Notes: a model not told the origin generated them from the letters alone. Positions 25,600 to 38,509 are shown, counted from the first letter of the stretch. The stretch: 64,000 bases of DNA from Punica granatum (GCF_007655135.1 NC_045134.1:8390982-8454981); one strand, 5' to 3'. Translations and numbers: made by a program.

Positions 25600-27004
25600 T
25601 CCGCGTGGGTGGTGGGAATATGGTGGTCTTTCCTTGCAAGTCCGCAAATACATTTTCATCATGACATCGGTATCTTCACTGTAACTCTCATAACGTCGTC
25701 TATCTATTGTCTCTTGCAACCTGTGAAAATTGCTGCAGTAAATTTCTCAACAACCTGCAAATACTCCACCGGAAATTGGCAAAGTCAGAAGTGATTTCTG
25801 TCCCCTCTCCACAGTATTCCTTTCTCTCTACAGAGATTTGGCCGCAATCCTCTGCTCCGCCGTGCCTCAGCCCTTATTCAGCCTACTCTGACGACCTCAC
25901 AGGAGCTAATCCTATGAGTTGGTACGTCCGTACTAGTCCATGTCCTCCCAGTCACTATGAATGTTACATTTTGGAAATTAAATGACCCCTTGACCACAGC
26001 GAACATCAGTCCAGCTGAGCTGAGACGAAAATTATTAAATGAGAGAGCGAGTACCGAACGGTTGATGCTGAAACTTCCAAGTTTTTTGACACGGTACGTT
26101 CGAATGTCAATTTATTATTTTGCATGGATTAAATTAATAACCCTCCCCGCTTACACGGTGGGCAGGACCAATCCATTAATTAATATCTCCTTTCAGCAGA
26201 AAAGGGCAGGTCGTCGATCCACTTCTTTTAATAATTTTAACATGACAAGTGGCTTTGGAACGTTTGCAAGTATCGGGGAACTCGTCTCTTCTGCCAGTCG
26301 AAGAACCTCTTCCTTTTCTCAATCAATAAATCGAGGTATGGTTTAGTAAGGATACACTCAATCGAAAGTTACTCTTTTGTATGCACTATTTGATATCCGA
26401 AAACTCAATGAATTTCGACTAATTCAAGACCAAGATGGATTGGCTCATTCAGTTAAAAAGTTGCTTTACCTTATCCTGCACGGGACTTAGCCATTGGCGA
26501 GGTCACTTATGATATGAAGCAAAAGTATCCGTCGATTATTATTATTTTTTAATTATATGAGAGGTTTATGAATAAGTATAAGAAAAATAAAAAAAAATTT
26601 AATAAAAATGTATGAGTACGTCGTACAATGATAATTAAATCTGTAACCTCTAGATTTAATAGACAAGAACGTGTGCCACTAATAACTAGACAAATCTTCC
26701 TCTCGGAAAGAATTGAAAGAAAATAAAGAAAGTTGATTGAGACGGACAATGTCTCCGGTGTAACCCACACGATCTGCTGGGTTGAAGAGGAAAAGAAGTA
26801 GATTAGTGTTTTTTCTGGCTTACGGGTATAGTCGTGAGGGATAGAAATGGAGATTCCACCCAAAAAAAAAAGGGAAAAAAGAAAGAAAAAGAAAGAGGAC
26901 TTGGAGAATTTGTATAGAAATGACTTCCCTAAGAATTTCCAGTTTGCCCGAGCCCGAGGCTTACTCTATGTACTGCTTTCGTCGCTATTCAAACAAGTTG
27001 CAAT
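25600..27004. repeat. GH3-upstream spacer of third copy, with empty transposon site
   Basis: No gene seen. Paralogous in order to 13490-13957 plus 14903-15326. Near 26107-26135 it reads straight through TCAATTTATTATTTTGCAT, the position where the other block carries the 945-bp MULE-like element. 26230-26330 matches 14925-15010, and 26947-27004 matches the promoter at 15275-15326. Confidence 0.75.
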
Positions 27005-27018
27005 TATATATATATATA
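27005..27018 (+). promoter_or_regulatory. Putative TATA tract of the third GH3 copy
   Basis: TATATATATATATA, in the same place as the TATA box of the other copy, about 145 nt before the start codon; the leader here is longer because of an A-rich duplication of GAGGCAGAGTGGTCAT around 27110-27160. Confidence 0.5.
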
Positions 27019-27160
27019 GCTCGTTCCTTTTGCATAAGATCATTGACACACCAAGAAAGGTTACCAATTAAAATTGGGCACAATTAGATCCGAGCAACAT
27101 TACTGTTTGAGGCAGAGTGGTCATCATCCATAAAAAAAAAAAAAACGAGGCAGAGTGGTC

Positions 27161-30100
27161 ATGGAAACTGAGGGATACAAGAACCCAAGTATGCCCATTG
27201 AGTACCGAGTGAGAGATTTGATCGGTCGAATGTCTTTGAAAGAGAAGATTGGTCAAATGACTATGCCTTTCCCTCCCGCTACCGCTGCCCTCCGTGATGG
27301 CTCCGTTGGTACTCTTTTCTCTTCTCTTCTCTTCAACTACCCCAGCATTCTTTTATACTCGCAGCCATGCACCTGAAGTTTTTCGTCATTACCATTTTGT
27401 TTTTTACTTATGAAGTAGAGAGAAGGGGGTAAACCTGGCCGAACGGGAGGGGGGGGGGGGGGGGGGGGGGGGTGGACCCAATCTCGGCCACCATTGCCTC
27501 CGCCCGGAATTTTGTCCTTTCTCTCTATTAGGGAGAGAATCAAGGCAGATGATATGGAGAAAATCAGTTAGGGATATCGAAAAACATTTGATACCAATGA
27601 TCTCCTTGAAATCGAAGAGAGAGGGGGCATGAAATTGGAGCGGTGGAGCCCCCGGTAGGGGTTTCGACGCTAGCCCCCACTGCCACAAGCCAGGTCGCTG
27701 GCGACCTTGGACAACCTCTTTTGTGGTAATGGGGCCAATGTCAAAGCCCTTATCGCTCCGATTTGAGGGAGCTTGATCTGCTATTCTTGAGCAGTGGTGG
27801 CTATGATAAGTCAACACAAATACAACCTTAAATTAAGTCAAATTTTCTTTCGGTAATTTAAAATAAGTAATTTTTTTAATTAAAATAACTAAATCTACTT
27901 AATTGTTAAATCTTAAGCGATTCACTAGGCCCATAAGTGTCAAAAAGTTTGAACTGATAAGTTGTGGTATCTAATTTCTTATAAACTTGAGAATTTTTTT
28001 TTATATATTTTCAGCATCGGATTTAACTCATTCTTAACTCTCAAAACTAAGCACTCTCGCTCCCTTATGGAGCACACTTACTGACCTTGGTGCACATATA
28101 AGAAATGTGGTCTTACAACTATTTATAAACAATGCAACCTTGATCTACAACTTTGCTGCTCGGATTTGGAGTAGCAAAATAATATATATGCAAAGTATCA
28201 CGCTGATATTGGGGTGTAGGAGGAGTGAATGCTGGCAGAGGGCCATGTCACAGTGCGCCGGTTAAGGACTGGGCGGACAAGGCAGATGAGTTGCAACAAG
28301 CAGCACTTCAGTCACGGCTCGGTATACCACTCATATTGGGAGTGGATGCAGTTCATGGCCACAATAACGCCTATGGCACTACCATCTTTCCGCACAATGT
28401 GGGGCTAGGTGCCACTAGGTAACTTAGCCTTGTTGTTTTTATTCTTAATTCGTTAGGTACTTAAAAGTAGCCAGGGCCAAGCGGTCGTGCGAACATGATA
28501 GTCTTTCTTGTTTTACTGAGACATTTACGTGAGACAGAGATGCAGAGTTGATCCGAAGGATAGGAGCAGCAACCGCTTTGGAGGCCAGGGCAGGTGGCAT
28601 TAATTACACTTTTGCTCCTTGTGTTGCCGGGAGTTCTGGATACTTATTTTAGTTTTATGTAGTAATTTAAGTTATTATAAATATATATTCTATTTAAGTT
28701 ATGACGGATATAAGTTAAAAAAAAATTTTGCTCATGTACGTACTTTATCTTATTAGACAATTTATAATTCAAAACAAATTAATTATTTAATTTATGAAAA
28801 CAAGATAAAAGAATTCAAATCTCTTATTTCTTTTGGGTGCTCGGATTCCTCAATACTTTTCTCATGAAAATACATAATTATGGAAGACCAAATTAATGAT
28901 AAAAAAATAATATTAAAAGGTAATGAAAGTTTCTCTTAAGATTGGAATATAATGCACGTACAAGGAGTAGCGGCTATCATCTCAATGAGTTAATCAAAAT
29001 GAGACTGAAATTTTTCTACGGAAACTCGAAAGTGAAATTTAGAACATTATGTTTGTGTTTATCAATTCAAGAAAAATGGCAATATATTTTAACATTATGG
29101 CAGGTTGTTAAAGATCTGAGGTGGAACAGATGCTATGAAAGTTACAGTGAGGTCCCGGAAATCGTTGGAAAGATGGCTTCCATAATTACTGGCCTGCAAG
29201 GGCTTCCGCCAGCTGAGCACACAAAGGGCCACCCTTTTGTCGCTGGAAGGTAACTCGCCCAGTGCTTCAATTTGGAAGGGTGAAATGAAAACGAGTACTG
29301 GTGTTCCTTACTAAGTTCCTGTCTTTGTTAGAAACAATGTGATCGCGTGTGCGAAGCATTTTGTTGGAGATGGAGGCACTGAAGGAGGGAAAAACGAGGG
29401 GGATACGAGAATAAGTAACGACAAGTTGGAGATGGTTCACATGGCCCCTTACCTTGACTGTATCTCTCAAAATGTCTGCACTGTCATGGCTTCCTTCTCT
29501 AGCTATAATGGGCAGAAGATGCATTCTAATAAGTTTCTTCTGACTGATGTTCTGAAGAACAAACTCGGGTTTAAGGTAATTGCTTCCCCTCCTTGTTTTG
29601 GTAATAAAACTGGGTTTAAGACATGTGCATTTTCCTGTCAACGTTGAACATTAACACGGTAACCGTTCTGGCATTTATAGGGTTTCGTAATTTCTGATTG
29701 GGAAGGTATTGATAAACTAAAAGAAAACGAAAACCCAGAAGGGGCAGACTATCGTGTATGTGCTGCTCTCGGAATTAATGCGGGGATCGACATGGTAATA
29801 CCCAAGACTTCTGATCAGGCTTGCTAGTTTAAACATGTTACATTCCCTTAGAAGTAGCTCCTTTACTCCTTTTCCTTTCTCGCAGGTTTTGGGCCCTCGT
29901 GACGTCGTAAAATTTCAAGACGACTTGATGTCACTAGTGGAGGCAGGGGAAGTTCCGATCTCTAGGATTAATGACGCCGTGGAGAGAATACTCAGGGTGA
30001 AGTTTGCTGCAGGAATTTTCGAACACCCTTTCTCCGACAGGTCATTGCTAGATCTTGTAGGCTGCAAGGTAAACCTGCAGAAAATGTCACATAGCTTGCT

Positions 30101-31088
30101 GGTCTTTCCTCAGATAGATTCTTCCCATGACCTAGTCCATTAAGATTGGGGGATATCCACTTTTTTGATCTGTGGACCACATGAAATCCGGCATGGTCCA
30201 ATCTGATTTATGTTTGGTGTGATAAAATGATCTGCAGCTGCATAGAGAGATAGCGAGGGAGGCAGTGAGGAAGTCCTTGGTCCTGTTGAAGAATGGGAAG
30301 GACCCGGAAAAGCCTTTACTTCCATTAGACAAGAATGCCAGGAAAATTCTTGTCGCTGGAACGCACGCAGATGATCTTGGTTATCAATGTGGGGCCTGGA
30401 CTGTACGCTGGATCGGAGACAGTGGCAGGACAACAATTGGTATGCACGGAATTGCGTCCTTCATTTCTGCTGCAATCTTACAGTTGTAGGTTCTGCAGTG
30501 GCTGTCGAAGCTTAGTTTCAAAATTTGTCTCTCCAGTTTAGTTTTTGTGGCGTAATCTGTGAAATTTGTTTTGGTTTCTGTTATACAGGGACCACCATTC
30601 TTGATGCGATTAAACAAACAGTTGGACCTGAAACAGAAGTCATATTCGAGCAATGCCCATCAGTGGACACATTATCAGCTCATGATTTTGCATTCGCCAT
30701 TGTGGCTGTTGGTGAAACTCCATATGCAGAATATATCAGCTCGAAGACCGAACTTGTTATCCCTTCTGATCTAGCTGATATGATATGTTCAGTTGCTGAT
30801 AGAGTACCAACACTTCTTGCTTTGATTACTGGGAGACCTATAGAATTAAAGCCAGAGATGCTTGAGAAGATTGATGCTTTGGTTGCTGCTTGGTTGCCTG
30901 GGACTGAAGGAAATGGAATCACAGATGTAGTTTTTGGAGATTATGACTTTGTGGGACGATTACCTGTCTCATGGTTCAAGAGGCTTGACCAATTGCCGAT
31001 GGATCCCGGTGCTGCCTCATACGATCCTCTGTTCCCATTTGGCTTTGGATTGACATACAACGCAAAAATGAAAACCAACAGCATTTAG
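27161..31088 (+). CDS. GH3 beta-glucosidase, third copy, with broken splice donor after exon 3
   Basis: Same nine-exon gene as the preceding copy: 27161-27308, 28220-28418, 28538-28628, 29104-29249, 29332-29575, 29681-29794, 29886-30068, 30238-30439, 30589-31088, summing to 608 aa if all are joined. Motifs are kept: [33 protein letters not shown] (nucleophile), [21 protein letters not shown]. The start ATG at 27161 follows a leader paralogous to the other copy. The donor after exon 3 reads GGGAGT (28629-28634) where the sister gene has GTAAGT, so no GT is present. Skipping exon 3 (91 nt) or using the cryptic CAG/GTGGCA donor 35 nt upstream shifts frame, and read-through meets a stop within ten codons. 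Intron 6, by contrast, has a better donor (GTAATA) than the sister. Either a recent pseudogene or one making little normal protein. Confidence 0.8.
27449..27472 (+). repeat. Uninterrupted run of 24 G in GH3 intron 1
   Basis: Twenty-four consecutive G on the coding strand, within a GC-rich transposon-like patch (about 27420-27830). Able in principle to form G-quadruplexes; run length may be affected by sequencing slippage. Confidence 0.85.
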
Positions 31089-32440
31089 GCCACGGGTGGG
31101 CAATAAGTTTCGCTTCTATGTCAAGACATGCATTAATTATATTCCTCGATATTTATTTGGAGACATATGTTAGTTTTTTAATAATTTCCATGTATGTGTG
31201 TTTATGTGATCACCATTACAGAGTACCACAGAAGGTCATGTAAGTTATTTTTTATAGAGGTCAATGTCAAATGACCGCCGTCAATGTAATATATTTGGAC
31301 TAATCATATTTTATATATATCTATTCCTACCATTGCCTTCAACATCTTCCAGGCTCGAACAATGGTCCACCTCGAGAGCTAGCTTGGACAAAGGAGGTGG
31401 AAATCCCATAAATGGGTAAACTAATTAGAGTACCTTGAGTTTATAGGGCACATAATCAGTTGTGATTTGAAACATCAAGAGGTTCAGCTGAACAACTCCA
31501 CGACCAAGATGAATACACTAGGAATAACTCCAATCGCCTATCAAAAGCGCATGATGAGCTCGCGTTTTGGGGTTACTGTTACAAGAACCATAGTTGCTGC
31601 TGGACAGACATCCCTCTACTTCTATAATATGACATCTGCAGTTCTAGAACCATAATGAAGTCAAAGATGTAAAGATCAAATCTTGAAGAAGGATGTGTAA
31701 TCTTCACTACGGACCTTTTCATGAGCGAACAAACGGTAAACTCTTGACACCAGGAAGCTGGGAATGCCCAAAAAAAAAATTCAGAAGCTGAGAAGTTGAA
31801 GTTAGTCGTACAACTCTCAAGGACCCTTCAGTTTAGAAAAGATTGACCAGCATACATATGTACCTTGTCGATGTAAACAATTAGCAGCACCCTTGATGTG
31901 GAATATAAATGTATGGTTTCACTTTCTAATAGTAGATTTTGCATTTCCAAGCTTTGAAATCTTCTATCCCCATTGTATGATGAAGTTCCAATTCGAAGTT
32001 CACACGACCAGTAATGGACAGTACTTAGGACTCGACCATCTTTTGGCAATAAAAGTGGAATTAATTGAAGAAGAAAGGAAGAAGACTTCATTACACTGAG
32101 CCAATGCCATGTCCAATGCAGGATTTAGAATGGTTAACTCCAGGCTCCAGCTATGGCCAGGGTCCAGTGCCCTGCACCTTGCAATTTAGCTGATATGAAA
32201 TTATTGGCTGAGCTCGAGCCAAACTCAGCCCAAAATGGTAGGCCTAAAAGATGTAAAAGGAAAAATATATATATATACAGCTCTCTTTCTAGCTCGTCGT
32301 CCAAAATTTAGTACCTTTTCATGAGACAGTCTGCCGCATGAGTCACGATCTAGATGATTGCTACTAATTCCTGAATATGGGGGTCGGACACTAGCTCACC
32401 CCATGGGACAATGTCAGACTTTCTCATCAAGACCTGGAAT
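31089..32440. repeat. Spacer block X (copy B) behind third GH3 gene
   Basis: No gene seen. Matches the block behind the first GH3 exon almost from the stop codon onward (for example CACCTCGAGAGCTAGCTTG near 31368 and near 870), but lacks about 700 bp corresponding to 1880-2570. At 32365 it joins the 3' end of a minus-strand LRR pseudogene through ATTCCTGAATATG.GGGTC, as at 2596. Confidence 0.75.
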
Positions 32441-32958
32441 CTCTTCTCTGCGGCATTATACTCTTATTAACGCTCGTAGATTCTTCAAGCGCGATCCATT
32501 GTGTACTCTCCTGAGGGACGAGTAATAGACTATGTCCAAGTACTTTAAACTAAGTGGCAGTTGAGGCCCTAAACTTCTCAGTGAATCACATCCGGCAATA
32601 AATGTTTCTTGTAAAGATTCCATCTCCCCAAGGCCGACGAATCGACGATCTTCATTAGTTCATTGCAGCATTCTACCCTTAGCTGCTGTAGTTTCTTTAA
32701 GCATGACAGATCTGGTAATTTTCTCAGACAACTGCAATAAGATATTGTCATACTCTTCAGATGTACTGGCAGGTGATGCCCGATTCTTTTCAACGACTTG
32801 CAACTAGAAGGGTACATATCTTCCAGCGACTCTAGCCCTCCAAGACCCGGAATCCTTACTAGTTGTTCACAGAGGTCTATTGCCAACACCTCTAGAATCT
32901 TTAATTGTGAAAGAAGATACTAACAGTCTCTTTAAACTTGCTGGAGAATTATAAATAG

Positions 32959-33613
32959 CATGGTTGTTAGAATCACGATTCGAATCGTAGAATCGGACCG
33001 ATTCTATGATTCTGGTTTCAACTCAAAGTCGTATGCCCCCTCTCTCTCCCTCCTCATCTCTCTCATTGTGCGATAGTATTACTTATTGGTTCTCTTATTT
33101 TATGAAAATTTTGAAACTTATCTCCTGGCTATAAGTGATAAGGACTTGGAAAGTTTTTGGAACTCGTTAGAATTGAGTTCCGGCCAATTCTTGATTGCCA
33201 TTTGGTTTGAGATGATTTAGGCTGGAATTTTTTCGACTTTTTTAGGTGCAGAGAAAGATGACTCCAAGAAGGGACAGACCAAGAAGAAGTTAGGGAGGAA
33301 AAGCAGATTCGCCTATAGGATTCGTGATTACAGTACTATATTGATTTTCATGAGAGGTTGTTATAGTGGGAGTACTCTCTTGTGAAGACTAAACCATCTT
33401 ATTTTGACGAACGAAGTAGGAAGTATCGAGATTTATCATTTGATGTTTACTTCTATTATTTCTAATATGAGATTTGGTGTATATATATATATATATATAT
33501 ATTCTATTTTTTTAATTACAGGTAGAATCTTACTATTCACGATTCGATTCTACTATTCACGATTTCACGATTCTCAATCAATTCTAGGTAGAATCGCGAT
33601 TCTGACAACCTTG
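32959..33613. mobile_element. hAT-like MITE inside LRR pseudogene
   Basis: Inverted ends CATGGTTGTTAGAATCACGA (left) and CAAGGTTGTCAGAATCGCGA (right, reversed), flanked by ATAAATAG (32951-32958) and GTAAATAG (33614-33621): an 8-bp target duplication with one mismatch, as expected for hAT elements. It has no transposase and includes an (AT)n run at about 33478-33500. Confidence 0.75.
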
Positions 33614-33701
33614 GTAAATAGGATAAGCTCTTCAAGTCGGAGAGGCTGCTGGGCAGCTTTGTATCAATCTTCGAACCCTTCAGAATTGAATTTGATAGAC
33701 T

Positions 33702-33953
33702 AACAAACGTTGAGTAGCTACGTATTTGAGAAAATGTTTCTTCTACATTTCATTACAAAACTTGAGAGATACTTATACAGAACGTCCAATGTACAATAAG
33801 AAAGTATATGAGAATAAGGAAGCATTACAGAGAGAATATTGTACACATGAATTTTCTAATTAGGTGAGATTTGGTGCATCAGAATCGGGAGCTGATATGC
33901 CTTCTTGTCTTCCCATATCTTCGGGATTCTCAGTGTGATTTATTTCCCTTACA
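33702..33953 (-). repeat. Copia 3' LTR
   Basis: 252 bp; four base differences from the other LTR by eye. In element sense it starts TGTAAGGG and ends with GTT rather than the usual CA. Confidence 0.93.
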
Positions 33954-36900
33954 CTCCCCCTCAAACCGGTCGCAGGTAATTCCCAAAGACCGAGTTTGTT
34001 TCGAATATCAAGAAAACTAGCTCGAACCAACGGTTTAGTGAAAATATCAGCCACTTGAAGCGTTGTCGGCACAAACTGCGTGACTATGGACCGAAGAGCC
34101 ACTTTCTCTCGCACAAAATGATAGTCGATTTCCACATGCTTCGTACGGGCATGAAAGATAGGATTCAACGTTAGATGTAGTGCAGAGATGTTATCTGTGA
34201 AGAGCAGCGAGGGTCGCGGCTGAAAAACTCCAAGGTCTCGAAGTATGTAGGAGATCCATGTGAGTTCTGCAGCAGCTACAGCAAGGGCCCTATATTCAGC
34301 TTCAGCTGTAGAACGAGCAACAGTCGGTTGCCTCTTGACTCCCCAGGAAATACAATTTGCTCCTAGAAAGGCACAAAACCCAGTGGTTGATCGTCTTGTT
34401 TCCTTGCACCCGGCCCAATCAGCATCTGCAAACGCATGAAGATCAAGGCTGCTAGACGAGAGAATACGAAGGCCAAGAGAAAGTGAACCCCGAATATAAC
34501 GTAGTATACGTTTGACACGTTGAAAGTCAGCCAAAGTCGGGGAATGCATTTTCTACGAAACAATGTTGACCGAGTAAGCTATATCCGGCCTGGTAAGAGT
34601 TAAATATTGTAGAGCTCCAACAAGACTTCTATAGTAAGAAGCCTCTGAATAAGACTGGTCATCTAATTTCCCAAGAGGGTGTTTGAGTGCTATCGGAGTC
34701 GCAATAGCTTTGCATTGTCTCATGAGAGCACGGTCAAGAATATCACATGCATATTTCCTTTGGGAGAGAAAAATGCCATTCGAAGTACGAAGAACCTCAA
34801 CACCCAAGAAGTAATGTAAGAGGCCGAGATCCTTCATTGAGAAGACACGACCAAGAGAGACAGTTAAATCGTGTATTAACGAATCAGAGTCCCCAGTGAT
34901 GATGATATCGTCAACATATAAAAGAAGAATAAGAATGTGCTGATCACGACGAAACACAAATAGAGAAGGGTCGGCCAGACTACATTGGAACCCATATTGA
35001 AGGAGAAAATCACTGAATCGTTCAAACCAAGCCCGTGGAGCCTGTTTAAGTCCATAGAGTGCTCGGTGTAAGAGACAAACATGATGAGGACAAGTATCAT
35101 CACGAAAGTCGGGAGGTTGCTCCATATAGACAGGTACATCCAAACTTCCATGCAAAAAGGCATTTTTAAAATCAAGCTGTCGAATGGACCAATTCCGAAC
35201 AACAGCTAGAGTGAGGACAATACGAATAGTACCTGGTTTAACGATTGGACTGAATGTTTCAAGATAATCAATCCCTTCTTCTTGATGAAATCCCTTAGCC
35301 ACTAGTCGTGCTTTAAGACTATCCAAAGTGCCATCCGCCCGAAGTTTTGTTTTAAAGACCCATTTACATCCTACAACATTCATTTGATCAGTGCGAGGAA
35401 CAAGCTCCCAAGTGTGATTTTGACGAAGAGCCTTTAATTCTTCAAGCATTGCCTCCTTCCATCCATGATGTTTGAGAGCACTTTTGACACTCCGAGGTTC
35501 AGCAGGAATATCTAAAGTGGAAAGATTAGCAAACTTAGAATTTGGTTTTGATATACCTGCCTTAGCACGAGTGATCATCGGGTGCAAGTTGTCAGTAGAT
35601 GGAAGAGGAGGCTGAATAGCATGTGGCTCAGAGGAAGCCTCGGATATGTTGTGAGCAACAGGTGCAGCAGTAGAGTCAGAAGCCTTGGATATGTTGTGAT
35701 CAGCAGGTGCAGCAGCAGAGTCACGAAATAAAGCTCAGTTGAGAGGATCGGGAGCTGAAGATGTTACCGCAATCTGTTCTTCATTAGAAGGGACAGGCAC
35801 AACAGAAGCAGCAGAAGTGAGACCAGATGAGGAGAATCCAGTTGGAGTTTCATCATGAGAGAAAACTGATGAATTAAAAATTCGAGCCCATTCTCGCGTG
35901 GTTGTCCATATTGAAGGCTCATCTTGAGAAGTATGTTTCTCCCCCTGTGAGATATTCTGGAAAGGAAAAGAATCCTCATTAAATATAACATGCCGTGAGA
36001 TATAGACCCGGCCACTAGATATATGCAAGCACCGATAGCCTTTGTGCTTCTCACTATACCCCAAGAAGACACAGGGAAGAGACCTCAGTTCAAACTTATG
36101 TTTCGAGTAATTTCAAAGTTATGGATAACAGCGAGAGCCAAATACTCGAAGCATGGAGTAGTCGGGATCTTTGTTGAATAGCACCGTGTATGGACTGGTC
36201 ATCATCAAGGAAACAGAGGGGAGACGATTAATAACAAAGACAACCGTTGTAAAGGCCTCAACCCAATAACTTAGTGGCATAGAAGAGTCAAATAGCAGTG
36301 CAAGGCCAAGTTCAACAATTTGCCGATGTCTCCGTCAGCCATGCCATTTTGTTCTGGTGTATTCGGACATGAGATAAAGTGTTGAATACCACAACTGGTT
36401 AAATGGTCCTGAAAAGCTGACCCGACAAACTCTCCCTCGCCATCAGATTGAAAAACTTTAATTTTGCGGTCAAATTGATTCTCTGCCATCTTTTGAAAGG
36501 AGATAAAAGTTTTGAAGAAATCAGACTTTTTCTTCAGGGGATAAATCCAGGAATAGTGAGAGAAGTCATCAACAATAATAGCATAATATCGGAATCCTTG
36601 CATAGATGAAACAGGAGCAGGCCCCCATAAGTCACAGTGAAGTTTTTGTAATGGAAAAACACTCCTCGAATTACTACGACTAAAGGGCAACTTGGAGCTC
36701 TTGCTAATTTGACAGGTATCACAGAACCTGTGTGTCGTTTTATTTGATAAAACAGAAATTTGTCTCTGCTTCCACATTTGTTGCAGAACACGATCATGGG
36801 AATGTCCCAAGTGCCGATGCCACACTTCAGCAGATGCAGACTTATTTCGATGCGAGAAGAAAGCTGTCCAACTATTGCTCATTTCTGTGTAGAGCCCACG

Positions 36901-38207
36901 ATCCTTAGTTCCCCTTGCTAGGACCCGATTTGTCTTCGAATCCTTGATACAAAATCCAGCATTATCAAAGATAAAGTAACAAGGATAATCATGTGTCAGT
37001 TGAGAGACTGATATCAAATTCTTCTTAATCTCGGGTACCACCAGAACATTTTTCAGTGGAAGCTGACATGGTGGTTGGCCAATATAGCTTGTTCCAGTAT
37101 GTGTAATAGGGAGAGCAGCACCATTGCCAACCATCAAGTGATCCGAGCCACAATAATTAGCAAGATCATTGAGTTTACCTGGATCATTAGTAACATGAAC
37201 ATTGGCTCCAGTATCCGGGTGCCAATTCTCATCAGCCGCATCAGAAATCTGTAAGGCAGCCAAGGCTTGAGGGATGTTGTTAGCTTGATAGCTATTGTCA
37301 AATCTGTGATAGCACTTCAATGCAGTATGCCCTCGTCTCCTGCAGATTTGACAAGTAGGAATCCCGGGCTTGTGAAGACCTCCTTGACTCGAGCCTCTAT
37401 GATTCTTCTGCTGAGGCTGCTGAGAATGTCCTGCACGATTAAAAGAGCCCTTTCCACTAGAGTAGCTTTTTCCTCTGCCAGAGCCATGATAATCATTCGG
37501 AGTTTGAGCCACAAAAGCAATAGAATGAGAAGGGGTTGCATAAGTAACAGATTGAGGAGGAGTAGCATGGAGAAGATTCCTATTGCGTAGCTCATAACCC
37601 CTAAGCTGTGAGACGAGATCAACATACTTGGGATTGGAGGGCGAAGCATGGTGGTCTTGAAAGACTCATATTTGTCACCAAGCCCTTCCAATAGCCTGAA
37701 TACCTTATTGACATCTGAAACAGGCTTTCCAATAGCAGAAAGTTGATCACAAATGGACTTAAAATTATTGAGATACTTGCTTAGTGTAAGATCTCCTTTC
37801 TCAATATGCTGGAGTTGAGAAAGGAAATCGAACTCTCTTGCAATAGAGTGTTGAGCAAAATGCTCAGTTAGAGCCTTCCATACCTGTGCAGTGGTTTTTA
37901 ATCCAACTGCAAGCCCCAAAACTTCTTCAGACAGAGTCCCCACAAGTCATGACTTTACAAGCCTATCAGTACGAACCCAGGCAAAGTAATCTGGATTTGC
38001 AGCAACCTCTCCCTCATTGGCTCCAGGAATGGTTTCTGTTGGTGCTGTAGTCTCTCCAGTGAGAAAACCAAGAAGATCCCGACTTTCAATCAGAGATACA
38101 ACCTGTGTTTCCCACAGCAAATAGTTGTCTTCATTGAGCTTAATAGTGACGAAATTTGCTATATTAAGATTTGAGGGAAACGGGTAAGAACTATTGGCAT
38201 TGGCCAT
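33860..38207 (-). pseudogene. Copia gag-pol polyprotein, disabled
   Basis: Starts at an ATG at 38207 (MANANSSYPFP...). gag (UBN2-like) runs to about 37320 and is cut by an in-frame TGA at 37947-37949 and a one-base frameshift near 37625. Then a zinc knuckle (about 37350), the protease motif DTGANVHVTND (about 37200), the pre-integrase motif WHRHLGH (about 36810), the integrase core (DFSHYSWIYPL near 36550, QSDGEGEF near 36440), a frameshift near 36330, a broken stretch to 35735, reverse transcriptase 35587-34553 with LYVDDIIITG (about 34910), an in-frame TAG at 34553-34555, and RNase H with DADWAGC and TKHVEIDYHF. Non-functional despite young LTRs. Confidence 0.92.
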
Positions 38208-38257
38208 TATGTGAGTAGTAAGAAAGAGGATATCTCCTCCTATAGGCTCTGATACCA

Positions 38258-38509
38258 AACGAACGTTGAGCAGCTAAGTATTTGAGAAAATGTTTCTTCT
38301 ACATTTCATTACAAAACTTGAGAGATACTTATACAGAACGTCCAATGTACAATAAGAAAGTATATGAGAATAAGGAAGCATTACAGAGAGAATATTGTAC
38401 ACATGAATTTTCTAATTAGGTGAGATTTGGTGCATCAGAATCGGGAGTTGATATGCCTTCTTGTCTTCCCATATCTTCGGGATTCTCAGTGTGATTTATT
38501 TCCCTTACA
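38258..38509 (-). repeat. Copia 5' LTR
   Basis: 252 bp, same ends as the 3' LTR, immediately followed (in element sense) by the tRNA primer binding site, which fixes the GTT terminus. Confidence 0.93.

Larger units (their letters stand above)
33702..38509 (-). mobile_element. Full-length Ty1/copia retrotransposon, minus strand
   Basis: Two 252-bp LTRs flank a degenerate gag-pol. The 5' LTR (in element sense) is 38258-38509 and the 3' LTR is 33702-33953. A perfect 5-bp target duplication AGACT flanks it (33697-33701, 38510-38514). Directly inside the 5' LTR is the primer binding site TGGTATCAGAGCC (minus strand of 38245-38257), complementary to initiator tRNA-Met; directly before the 3' LTR is the polypurine tract TTTGAGGGGGAG (minus strand of 33954-33965). 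Domain order protease-integrase-reverse transcriptase-RNase H identifies Ty1/copia; the CQICRRRGHTALKCYHRF zinc knuckle suggests the Ale/Retrofit branch (inference). It sits in a receptor LRR pseudogene. Confidence 0.95.

Noticed and set aside
34876..35202. 108-aa minus-strand frame overlapping copia reverse transcriptase
   Set aside because: Shadow of the reverse transcriptase in another frame.
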